NCBI RefSeq assembly: GCF_016863115.1
Contig: NZ_BOOG01000051.1
Span: 1-52,077 of the forward strand
Source: Sphaerimonospora thailandensis
GTDB lineage: Bacteria > Actinomycetota > Actinomycetes > Streptosporangiales > Streptosporangiaceae
DNA length: 52,077 nucleotides
Direction of reading: 5' to 3'
Shown here piece after piece: positions 42,606-49,686 of this stretch; position 1 is the stretch's first letter, and the number at the start of each line of letters is the position of its first letter. The position numbers and the translations under genes are program-made. Below the pieces are notes generated by a model, which was given only the letters and a program-made list of their open reading frames with translations, had not been told where the DNA came from and searched no databases.

Positions 42606-43159
42606 CCGACTCCGCGGCCTACTCGGCTGCCCTCCCGGACCTGGTCGCCGCGACCCGTAAGCTGATGGTCGCCGTCGGTTCGACCGACATCGACACTGCC
42701 CGCGCCACGGCGACCATCCGGGAGACGACCACCGAGCTGCGGGCCCGCAGCCGGGAGCGCCTGCTGCACCTGTGGGAGGACAGTCCGGACGGGACCCCTG
42801 CCCTCCACTCCACCCGCGAGGCGGTCTCCGGCACCCTCAACCCCCTGACCGCACCGGTCCTGGTGCGGTTGTCGGGGGCGGGGCGGATGACCGCATCCGC
42901 CAGGCTCAGTCCGCTCGTCGAGGGTCCGCCCGACGCGGTGCACGGCGGCTACCTCGCCAGGATCATCGACAGCCTGATGGGGCAGCACCGGCGTGCGGGC
43001 GGTCCCCCCGGCACTCACCTCGGCGGTGACAGGGAGCGACCGACGCAGCCACCGGCCAGGCGCGCCGCCCGCTCGACCGGGCGCTCGGGCGACGTGTCGG
43101 CGATCACCTCGGCGTCGAAGAAGTCGACGATCTCCGCGGCCGTCAGGGGCACGGCATAG
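42602..43159 (+). pseudogene. Hotdog (PaaI/4HBT-type) thioesterase, C-terminus replaced
   Basis: GTG 42602 overlaps the thiolase stop. The first 128 codons read like an acyl-CoA thioesterase, ending in VEGPPDAVHGGYLARIIDSL, the conserved HGG and helix segment of the hotdog fold. After about 42985 the frame turns into low-complexity Arg/Pro/Ser sequence without the remaining beta strands, showing that the 3' half was lost and foreign DNA joined. Activity is unlikely. Confidence 0.6.
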
Positions 43160-43170
43160 CGGGCCGGTAC
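43022..43170 (-). other. Unassigned coding-like fragment
   Basis: One minus-strand frame reads VPARYAVPLTAAEIVDFFDA then EVIADTSPERPVERAARLAG before stopping, which has the look of protein-coding sequence but no start and no family I recognise. It fills the seam between the truncated thioesterase and the hydroxylase gene, so it is probably the tail of a gene cut off by the rearrangement. Confidence 0.25.
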
Positions 43171-43213
43171 CCGGGCAGGACTCCCGGTGATGCACGGTTG
43201 TCACGCAGCCCGG

Positions 43214-44464
43214 CTAGGAATCGCTGACGACCAGGTCGGCCGCGGCCAGCGGGATCGGCTCGAACATGGGCGGCTCGTCCTCGGGGAACAGGGCTGTGGG
43301 CCCGTAGACCCAGTCGGTGAACGAATAGTCGTCGATCGCCCGGTGCCGGAGGAGAAGGTTGCGCTGCTCGCGAGCACGCCCGTCGAGGTGCCACAGCTCG
43401 CCCCAGGCGCGGGCTGTCAGCACTACCCGGCGGCAGTGCTCGGGGCGCACGGCCTCGTACGCCGCGAGGGCATCGTCCCAGTCCGGCGTGCCGTCACCCG
43501 GACGCAGCCGCTTGAGGTGCTCGGCCAGCACCCAGCCGTCCTCGATCGCCATGATCGCACCCTGCGCCATGTACTGCAGCGGCGGGTGGGCGGCATCGCC
43601 GAGCAACGTGATCCGACCCTGGACCCAGGTGCTGATCGGGTCGCGGTCGAACATCCGCCACCACTTGTCGCGCCACATGTGCTGCATTCCGGAGCGGACG
43701 TCGTCGCACGTGGCCGCGAACGCGGTGTCGAGCTCGTCCGGCGTGCCCCAGTCCTCGAGCCCGGCCAGTGCCTTCGGCGACTCGAACACGGCGACCTGGT
43801 TGAGGAGGTCTCCGCCGCGCAGCCCGTAGTGCACGAAATGGCAGCGCGGGCCGACGTACACGACGACCTCGGAGAGGTCCACCGGACGCGTGAGCTCGGG
43901 GACGGGGACCGTGCCGCGGTAGGCGACGTAGGAGGAGGAGACTGGTTCGTCGTCGACGAGCAGCTTGCGGGCAACCGAGTGCAGGCCGTCGGCGGCGATC
44001 ACGAGCGGGGCGACCCGGGTGGTGCCGTGCTCGGTGACGACGGTGGCGCTGCCCTCGGCCTGGGTGTACGCCGTGACCCGCTGCTCGGTGAGCAGCTCGA
44101 CACCGGCGGTACGGCAGGCCTCAAGGAAGAGGCCGTGCAGGTCGCTGCGGTGGATGACCATGTAGGGATAGCCGTAGGTCCGCTCAAGGTCGCGCAGGTC
44201 GAGCGAGGTCAGCTCGCTGCCGTCGATCGCGTCACGCATCACCATCCGGTCGGGGACGACGCCGAGAGACTTCGCCTTGTCGAGCAGTCCGTAGTCGTCG
44301 AGGATCCGGGTGCAGTTCGGTGCGAGCTGCAGGCCGGCTCCAACCTCCCCAAACTCGGGTGCCTGCTCCAGGACCTGAACCTTCAGGCCGAGCCGGGTGA
44401 GGGCAAAGGCTGTACTCAACCCGCCGATGCCGCCACCGACGATGATCACGTCCACGTTGCTCAT
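43214..44464 (-). CDS. FAD monooxygenase, 3-hydroxybenzoate 6-hydroxylase-like
   Basis: This encodes 416 residues from ATG 44464, with GAGGAGG upstream. The FAD fingerprint is VIIVGGGIGGLSTAFALTR, then FGEVGAGLQLAPN, the DG motif VIAADGLHSVARK and GDAAHPPLQYMAQGAIMAIE. It follows Rhodococcus 3-hydroxybenzoate 6-hydroxylase through GPRCHFVHYGLRGGDLLNQV, AVFESP, RARGELWHLDG-like ARAWGELWHLDG and DWVYG. The enzyme para-hydroxylates 3-hydroxybenzoate to gentisate with NADH and oxygen; salicylate 5-type hydroxylation is the alternative. It is the last gene of a four-gene operon whose other members degrade gentisate. A dead copy of its end is at 25304. Confidence 0.88.
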   Translation of the reverse strand: MSNVDVIIVGGGIGGLSTAFALTRLGLKVQVLEQAPEFGEVGAGLQLAPNCTRILDDYGLLDKAKSLGVVPDRMVMRDAIDGSELTSLDLRDLERTYGYPYMVIHRSDLHGLFLEACRTAGVELLTEQRVTAYTQAEGSATVVTEHGTTRVAPLVIAADGLHSVARKLLVDDEPVSSSYVAYRGTVPVPELTRPVDLSEVVVYVGPRCHFVHYGLRGGDLLNQVAVFESPKALAGLEDWGTPDELDTAFAATCDDVRSGMQHMWRDKWWRMFDRDPISTWVQGRITLLGDAAHPPLQYMAQGAIMAIEDGWVLAEHLKRLRPGDGTPDWDDALAAYEAVRPEHCRRVVLTARAWGELWHLDGRAREQRNLLLRHRAIDDYSFTDWVYGPTALFPEDEPPMFEPIPLAAADLVVSDS

Positions 44465-44477
44465 GGTGCGGGCCTCC

Positions 44478-45098
44478 TCACAGCCAGGGGCCGAGCTCGG
44501 GAACCCCGGCGAGGAAGTGGGGACGCCCGGAGAGGTAGCTCACGACTTCGGGAAGGGGACCGGTGGGCAGTTCGTCGAGGCCGCGCTTGGCCTTGATGTC
44601 GACGACCAGCGCAGTCAGGAAGTCCTCGGGGAGATCGGCGAAGGTCAGGCCGGTCCCGAGGTCGACGACGTGCACGCACACCTCGCGTGCCCGCAGCCAC
44701 GGGATCTCGGTGGCCGGAACGGTGCGGCCCTGGGCGGTGACGACCTCCGCGGACCACTGGTCCGCGGTGAGGGCCTCCATCGCCGCCGCCAGGGACCGGG
44801 CCGATCCGTCGACCCAGGTCGCGAGTTCGTTGGCCGGGCGCTGGGAGCCGTTGCGGATGTCGGCGTCGCGCTGCTCCAGCGAGGCGTACATGGGCGTCGG
44901 CACACCGGTCCGGGCCCACGCCGCCAGGTTGCCGAGGGCGTCGGCGTTGGCGGCGACATGGGCGAGGAGGTGCTTGCGCGTCCAGCCGGGCAGCTGGCTC
45001 GGCTCGGTCATCCCCGCCTCGTCCAGCGCGGTGACCTGGGCGACGAGCAGCTCGGTGCCGCGGGCGAGCCAGCCCAGCGCGTCGGCATGGGTGCGCAC
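44478..45098 (-). CDS. Mycothiol-dependent maleylpyruvate isomerase
   Basis: This encodes 206 residues from GTG 45098, which has AAGGAG seven bases upstream inside the previous gene. The DinB-like N-terminal domain carries the metal site H47 (LLAHVAANADAL) and E139/H143 (REVCVHVVDLG), matching the H, E, H triad of the Corynebacterium enzyme, and PGW near 37 is typical. It isomerises maleylpyruvate to fumarylpyruvate using mycothiol, so the host should make mycothiol. Genes for the steps before and after flank it. Confidence 0.88.
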   Translation of the reverse strand: MRTHADALGWLARGTELLVAQVTALDEAGMTEPSQLPGWTRKHLLAHVAANADALGNLAAWARTGVPTPMYASLEQRDADIRNGSQRPANELATWVDGSARSLAAAMEALTADQWSAEVVTAQGRTVPATEIPWLRAREVCVHVVDLGTGLTFADLPEDFLTALVVDIKAKRGLDELPTGPLPEVVSYLSGRPHFLAGVPELGPWL

Positions 45099-45099
45099 G

Positions 45100-45930
45100 T
45101 CAGGACTCCTTGACGACGAGGTTGGTGCAGGCCCCGAGCCCGGCGATCTCGGTGACGACGGTCTCGCCGCCGACCAGGTAGACCTTCGGGTCGCGGGCGT
45201 GCCCGACACCGGCCGGTGTGCCGGTCGCGATCAGGTCGCCCGGGTTGAGCCGGACCACGGTGGAGATGTACTGCACCAGCTGGACCGGGTCGAAGAGCAG
45301 GGTGCCGGTGTCGTCGCTCTGCATGACCTGGCCATCGACGACCGTCTTGACGGCGAGTGCCGGCCGGACGCCGCCGACCTCGTCGGGGGTGACCACGTAG
45401 GGGCCGACCGGGGTGGAGGAATCCCAGATCTTGCCCTGGGTCCACTCTATGGTGCGGAACTGCCAGTCCCGCATGGAGACGTCGTTCATCACGGTGAAGC
45501 CCGCGATGGCGGCGGCAGCCTCGTCCTCGGTGGCACGTCGCACCTGCTTGCCGATGACCACGACCAGCTCGACCTCCCAGTCGAGGGCTTCGGTCTCGGC
45601 CGGCTTGACGATCGGGTCGTTCGGCCCGATCAGCGTGTCGGCGAACTTGGGGAACAGGGTCGGGTACGACGGAAGCTCGCGACCCATCTCCTTGATGTGG
45701 TTGGTGTAGTTGTGCCCGACGCAGATCACCTTCGACGGGTTCGGCACCACAGGGGCGAGGTCAGCGCCCTCCAACGGCCAGGACTCACCGTCGGCCGCCG
45801 CGGCGGCCTGTTCCCAGTTCTCGCGGGCGAACAGCGCACCGAGGTCGTCGTGGCCGAGGTCGACCAGCCGATCGTCCTCGACACGGACGGCGCGGGTGCC
45901 GCCGCCGACACGAAGGGTTGCGAGCTTCAT
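45100..45930 (-). CDS. Fumarylpyruvate hydrolase (FAH family)
   Basis: This encodes 276 residues. FAH-family features are KVICVGHNYTNHIKEMG, PTLFPKFADTLIG, the metal-binding Glu pair in DWEVELVVVIGK, GFTVMNDVSMRDWQ, LLFDPVQLVQYIS and GDLIATGTPAGVG. In the gentisate route the enzyme splits fumarylpyruvate to fumarate and pyruvate. Its ATG overlaps the dioxygenase stop by four bases and its own stop is one base from the isomerase GTG, so the operon is tightly coupled. Confidence 0.9.
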   Translation of the reverse strand: MKLATLRVGGGTRAVRVEDDRLVDLGHDDLGALFARENWEQAAAAADGESWPLEGADLAPVVPNPSKVICVGHNYTNHIKEMGRELPSYPTLFPKFADTLIGPNDPIVKPAETEALDWEVELVVVIGKQVRRATEDEAAAAIAGFTVMNDVSMRDWQFRTIEWTQGKIWDSSTPVGPYVVTPDEVGGVRPALAVKTVVDGQVMQSDDTGTLLFDPVQLVQYISTVVRLNPGDLIATGTPAGVGHARDPKVYLVGGETVVTEIAGLGACTNLVVKES

Positions 45931-47063
45931 CGGGTGGTCTCCTGACGGTTGAGTCGAAGCGTTTCGAAGACGGGCGCGTCAGTGAATCGGAAGAGGTCGA
46001 GGGCCTGCGAGTCGGAGTCGGTGATGCCGGCCTCGGAGCGGACCGAGAAGGGCTCCCAGGACGGGACGACGAACAGGTCGCCGCGGGTCACCGACCAGGT
46101 GTGGTCGCCGACGGTCACGGTGCCCGAGCCGTCGAAGACCTGGTAGACACTGGAGCCGGTCTCGCGCACGGTCGCGGTCTCAATCCCGCGGGCGACGCGG
46201 TGGACCTCCACACGGATGGTCGGGAGCACGTCCCGGCCGTCGGTGGGGTTTGAGTAGCGGACCGCGGCGTGGCCGGGTTCGACGGTGCCGGCGTAGCCCT
46301 CCTTCTCGAGGAGTAGCTGGTCGCTCAGCGCACGGTCGGTGTACTCCCACTTGTAGGACAGCAGCGGCGAGCCGGGGGTGGTGTGCGTGACGGCGATCGG
46401 CGTCAGGCCGGGGTGGGCCCAGAGCCGCTCGGAGCGGGAACGCTCAGGGGTGATCCGCTCGGCATCGGAGATCTCGTCGCGGCCGAACTCGAAGAACTGG
46501 GCCTCGGTGACGTACTGGAACGGGATGTCGAGCCCGTCGATCCAGGCCATCGGCTCCGACGTGGCGTTGTGGTGGGCGTGCCAGTTCCAGCCGGCCTGGG
46601 GCAGGAAGTCGCCGCGGTTCATCGGGACGGCGTCACCGCCGACGACGGTCCAGACGCCCGAGCCCTCGACGACGAACCGGAACGCGTGCTGGGTGTGCCG
46701 GTGTTCCGGCGCGTTCTCCCCGGGCATGAGGTACTGGATCGCTGTCCACAGGGTGGGCGTGGCGAACGGCCGTCCTCCGAGGGTCGGGTTCGCCAAGGCG
46801 ATCGCGCGCCGCTCGCCGCCACGTCCGACCGGCACGATGTCGCCGGCCTGTGCGGCCAGCCGCAGCAGGTTCTCCCACCGCCACAGGTGCGGCACGGCCC
46901 GCGACTGCGGGTGGGCGGGCATGAGGTCGCCGATCTCGGTCCAAAGGGGCACCAACAGTTCCTGCTCGAAGCCCCGGTAGAGCTCTCTAAGGGCAGGTGT
47001 CACGTCGGGCTGGTCGGGCGCGGAGACCGCCCGCAGACGGACCGGGCTGTCTGTCGTCGTCAT
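45927..47063 (-). CDS. Gentisate 1,2-dioxygenase
   Basis: This encodes 378 residues; ATG 47063 is preferred to a longer start because MTTTDSPVRL begins the family-like region. It is a bicupin: first cupin iron ligands H121 and H123 (PEHRHTQHAFRFVVEG) with a third His in NWHAHHN, and a second cupin near the C-terminus (VFDGSGTVTVGDHTWSV). It inserts both atoms of oxygen between C1 and C2 of gentisate to give maleylpyruvate. It is the first gene of the minus-strand operon, divergent from the IclR gene. A dead N-terminal copy is at 25356. Confidence 0.92.
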   Translation of the reverse strand: MTTTDSPVRLRAVSAPDQPDVTPALRELYRGFEQELLVPLWTEIGDLMPAHPQSRAVPHLWRWENLLRLAAQAGDIVPVGRGGERRAIALANPTLGGRPFATPTLWTAIQYLMPGENAPEHRHTQHAFRFVVEGSGVWTVVGGDAVPMNRGDFLPQAGWNWHAHHNATSEPMAWIDGLDIPFQYVTEAQFFEFGRDEISDAERITPERSRSERLWAHPGLTPIAVTHTTPGSPLLSYKWEYTDRALSDQLLLEKEGYAGTVEPGHAAVRYSNPTDGRDVLPTIRVEVHRVARGIETATVRETGSSVYQVFDGSGTVTVGDHTWSVTRGDLFVVPSWEPFSVRSEAGITDSDSQALDLFRFTDAPVFETLRLNRQETTR

Positions 47064-47092
47064 GTCGCCTACAGTTGCAGGCGTCACCGGTA

Positions 47093-47119
47093 CAGAACAT
47101 GAGATTCTGCATTACGGAA
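47093..47119. promoter_or_regulatory. Candidate IclR operator between gentisate operon and regulator
   Basis: CAGAA (47093-47097), TTCTG (47105-47109) and CGGAA (47115-47119) form two overlapping inverted repeats, CAGAA-N7-TTCTG and TTCTG-N5-CGGAA, in the 73-bp gap between divergent genes. IclR proteins bind short inverted half-sites of this kind; in Corynebacterium GenR the half-site is ATTCC/GGAAT. The symmetry is visible; binding is inferred. Confidence 0.5.
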
Positions 47120-47136
47120 CCGATCGGAGAAACAGC

Positions 47137-47910
47137 GTGGACCTGAAGACCCCACCGGCCTACGTGGTGACCAGTGCCGACCACGCGCTGCGCGCCGCGG
47201 TCATGCTGCAACTGGAGGGCGGCCTCACGGTGAGCCAGGTCGCCGAGCGGCTCGGTGTCGCCCGCTCGACCGCCCACCGGCTCCTGCAGACGCTCGTCTA
47301 TCGCGACTTCGCCGTCCAGGACGACCGCCGCACGTACCACCCCGGCCCGGTGCTGGAGCTGGCGACGTACTCGCAGTCGAGCGTGTCGCGCCTGCGCAGC
47401 CAGGCGCTGGGACACCTGCAACGTCTCGTCGACGTCGTGGGGGAGTCGGCGAACCTGACGATCCGGACGGGGGACCGAACCCGGTTCATCGCCAGCGTCG
47501 AGTGCCAGCACGCGCTGCGGGTGGGCTCTCGCGAGGGGATGGTGTTCCCCGCGTACCGCACCACGGGCGGACTCGTGCTGCTCGCCGAGCTCTCGCCGTC
47601 GGAGGTCGACGGCCTCTACGCCCCGGAGCGCTACGCGGAGCGCCCGGAGGAGCGGCCCGACCTGGCGAGCCTCCGGGCGCAGCTGGCCCGGGTCCGCCGG
47701 TCCGGTTTCGCGCTCAACGACCAGCTCTCGGAGCGCGGGGTCGTCGCGGTCGGTGTCCCGGTCCGCGACGCGGAGGGGCGGGCGGTTGCGGGGCTCTCCG
47801 TCTCCATGCCGTCGGTGCGCTACGACCGGCACGAGCTGCCCGACCTGGTCGCCACCCTGCACCGTGCGGCCGGCGCCATCGAGGCAGGAGGTCTGGCTCC
47901 GTTGCATTGA
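47137..47910 (+). CDS. IclR-family regulator of the gentisate operon
   Basis: This encodes 257 residues; GTG 47137 has CGGAGA six bases upstream and starts VDLKTPPAYVVTSADHALRA. The winged helix is LTVSQVAERLGVARSTAHRL then LQTLVYRDFAV. The effector domain has IASVECQHALRVGSREGM, VFPAYRTTGGLVLLAELSP and RSGFALNDQLSERGVVAVGV. Its position, divergent from the dioxygenase with a shared 73-bp operator region, points to control of the gentisate genes, probably with gentisate or 3-hydroxybenzoate as effector. It matches the orphan IclR protein at 24370 in architecture. Confidence 0.9.
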   Translation: MDLKTPPAYVVTSADHALRAAVMLQLEGGLTVSQVAERLGVARSTAHRLLQTLVYRDFAVQDDRRTYHPGPVLELATYSQSSVSRLRSQALGHLQRLVDVVGESANLTIRTGDRTRFIASVECQHALRVGSREGMVFPAYRTTGGLVLLAELSPSEVDGLYAPERYAERPEERPDLASLRAQLARVRRSGFALNDQLSERGVVAVGVPVRDAEGRAVAGLSVSMPSVRYDRHELPDLVATLHRAAGAIEAGGLAPLH

Positions 47911-48189
47911 GCGTTGGGTGCAGCTCTTCTGCAGCGGAGCGACACGGGCGAAGGTGTCCCGGACGGTGAAGAAGTAGGGGAAGACGAGGACGCCCCACTC
48001 GTAGCGCTGGTGATCGGAGACGTAGTCGACGTCACCGACGAAGATCTCCCCGAAGGTCGGCTTGCCCATGGCGGTCTCGAAGGTCTGCCCGGGTTTCGCA
48101 GTTGGTGGTCACACGGGATCACGAATATGGGTGATGACCTGGGAGAACGCGTGGAACGCCGATCAGGGTCGTGTGTCCACACCCTGATA
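47911..48189. other. No intact gene; minus-strand coding-like fragment
   Basis: From about 48069 down to 47922 the minus strand reads MGKPTFGEIFVGDVDYVSDH, then RYEWGVLVFPYFFTVRDTFA and RVAPLQKS before losing coding character. It looks like real protein, perhaps membrane-linked, but I do not recognise it and it has no usable ends. It is bordered by the IclR gene and transposase debris. Confidence 0.3.
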
Positions 48190-48900
48190 TCAGAATGAGT
48201 CGTCAGATGCTGGGGTTAAGGCAGGTTCGAAGGCTGATACCCGATCTGGGGGGTTGATCCCGAGCGCCTTGAAGATAGTGGTCTGGGTGGATGTGATCGG
48301 CGTGGTCTGAATGACGGTCCCGGCCGGTCCGGTGAGGGTGAGGCGGAGTTCGCGGTTGACGCGGGGCCAGCGCTGGCCGGTGCCGCGTTCGGCTACGCGG
48401 GTCAGCAACAGGGCCAGCCAGCAGATCAGCACGTGGGCGCGGATGCGGCGCTCCAGCGCGGTGGAAGACCGGCCGCAGCTGCAAGGTCGCTTTCATGTCG
48501 CGGAAGCCGCGCTCGGCTTCGAGGAGATTTTTGTACCCGAGTGCGGCGTCTTCGGCGGAGATGTCGTGGTCGGAGGTGGCCAGCAGGTACTTGCCGTCCC
48601 GGCGTTCCTCGGCCTTGATCTTGGCCCGGTCGATGACTAGGCGTCCGTTCTTCTGCTGGCGGATCCATCGCTTGAGCGTGGGGTGATCGCGCAGTGCGCA
48701 CTCGGCGCGTACGTGCGCGGCTTCGGCCTTGGCGCGGGCCTTGTCGCCCAGATCACGCTGGCGCTCGCGGGCGCGCTGGGCCGCGATGCGCTCCAGTTCG
48801 GCCTCGATCCGCTCGATCGCCTGCTCGCGGGCGGCCTTGTCCCTTATGGCTTGGGCTGGATTGTGGCAGATGATGAACGCGCTCGACATCAGTCGAACCT
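48190..48900 (-). pseudogene. IS1634-type transposase, 5'-truncated and frameshifted
   Basis: From about 48890 the frame reads FIICHNPAQAIRDKAAREQA, DHPTLKRWIRQQ, DRAKIKAEERRDGKYLL and ALGYKNLLEAERGFRDMKAT with LQLRPVFHR, the C-terminal catalytic region (the final acidic residue lies in LLEAERGFRDMK) of IS1634/IS4-like transposases. A frameshift near 48435 moves the rest (LICWLALLLTRVAERGTGQR) one frame over. The first two acidic residues lie upstream in missing sequence, replaced by an IS3 fragment. Confidence 0.75.
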
Positions 48901-48945
48901 CCTTCCGTGCATTCCACTCATTCCATGCGACTTCGTGTCGCACTG

Positions 48946-49105
48946 CCTGCCGTATCCAGGTGCGAAGGGCCTCACGGTGAATGCCGAGTCGGTCGGCCAC
49001 CCGGGCGATCGTCCCGGTCTTCTCTCCGGTTTCCTGGCGCAGATCGAAGACCATCTTGACGGCTCGATCACGCAGGTCTTGGGGGTATTTCCGCTGTGCG
49101 GGCAT
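48946..49105 (-). pseudogene. IS3-type OrfA fragment
   Basis: ATG 49105 begins MPAQRKYPQDLRDRAVKMVF and continues through GTIARVADRLGIHREALRTW to IRQA, the helix-turn-helix N-terminus of an IS3 OrfA. It then fuses to IS1634 debris. The sequence just upstream (GGAGGCTCCTAACACTGG on the minus strand) probably belongs to the IS3 left end. OrfB is absent. Confidence 0.7.
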
Positions 49106-49156
49106 GGCTCCCAGCCTTCCAGTGTTAGGAGCCTCCAACCAACCCGGGGCACCTCA

Positions 49157-49385
49157 GCTCCTCGACGAGCCGTACACCAGGCAGCTGTACGGCAAGCTCC
49201 GCGAGCTTCGATTCCATCTCGCCCGCGAGGCCGTACGCATCAGCTACTGGATCGCACCGGGCAGGCGCATCATCCTGCTCACGGTCTTCCGTAAGCAGCG
49301 AATGCGTGAGACGGCCGAGATCGAACGTGCGGTGCGAGCAATGAAGCGATGTATCGCGAAGGCTCACACGGCGGAGGAGGAGTGA
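49157..49385 (+). pseudogene. HigB/Gp49-like toxin, N-terminus cut off by the IS3 element
   Basis: About 76 residues of toxin remain: LLDEPYTRQLYGKLRELRFH, ISYWIAPGRRIILLTVFRKQ and a C-terminal helix ending KAHTAEEE. This is the core and end of phage-derived Gp49-like (HigB) type II toxins, which are usually 110-120 residues. The 5' part, including the promoter, lies beyond the IS3 end at about 49140. The antitoxin gene starts six bases after its stop, the toxin-first order typical of higBA. Confidence 0.7.
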
Positions 49386-49390
49386 GTGCC

Positions 49391-49621
49391 ATGGCCGAGC
49401 GCAGGACGTGGTCTGACAGGCGTACCGAGATCATGAGCCGGCCCGGTGCCGGGGCCGCCTACGAGGCCGCGCGAATCCGTTTCGAGCTCGGCGAGGTGGT
49501 CCGGCGTCGTCGTGAAGAGCTCGGTCTCACCCAGGCCGAGCTCGCCGAGCGGGCCGGGCTCAAGCAGCCGGCGGTGGCCCGCTTCGAGGCGGGTGGCACC
49601 ATGCCCACGATCCCCATGCTG
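49391..49621 (+). pseudogene. HigA-like XRE antitoxin, 5' part, interrupted by ISL3 element
   Basis: ATG 49391 encodes MAERRTWSDRRTEIMSRPGA then FELGEVVRRRREELGLTQAE and a full XRE helix-turn-helix (LAERAGLKQPAVARFEAGGT), reaching MPTIPML. At CATGCTG (49615-49621) the coding sense ends and insertion-element DNA begins. The missing C-terminus reappears at 51392 after the element. DNA binding by the truncated product is possible, since the helix-turn-helix is complete. Confidence 0.8.
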
Positions 49622-49639
49622 TGTCGACGAGCCTTGAAT

Positions 49640-49677
49640 ACTGGATCTGGCCCATATCTCGTGATCGTAACGACCCC
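49640..49677. repeat. Left inverted repeat of the ISL3 element
   Basis: Begins ACTGGATCTGGCCCATATCT and runs to ACGACCCC. It matches the right copy (51337-51374, reverse complement) with one T/C difference. Confidence 0.8.
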
Positions 49678-49686
49678 CTGTGAGCC

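Noticed and set aside
42284-43204. A 306-residue minus-strand gene opposite the thiolase
   Set aside because: It is an antisense shadow of the thiolase and thioesterase; its residues show no family motif.
48203-49138. An intact 311-residue transposase
   Set aside because: The frame is a chimera of IS3 and IS1634 pieces, and its last 80 residues are out of frame with the true transposase end.
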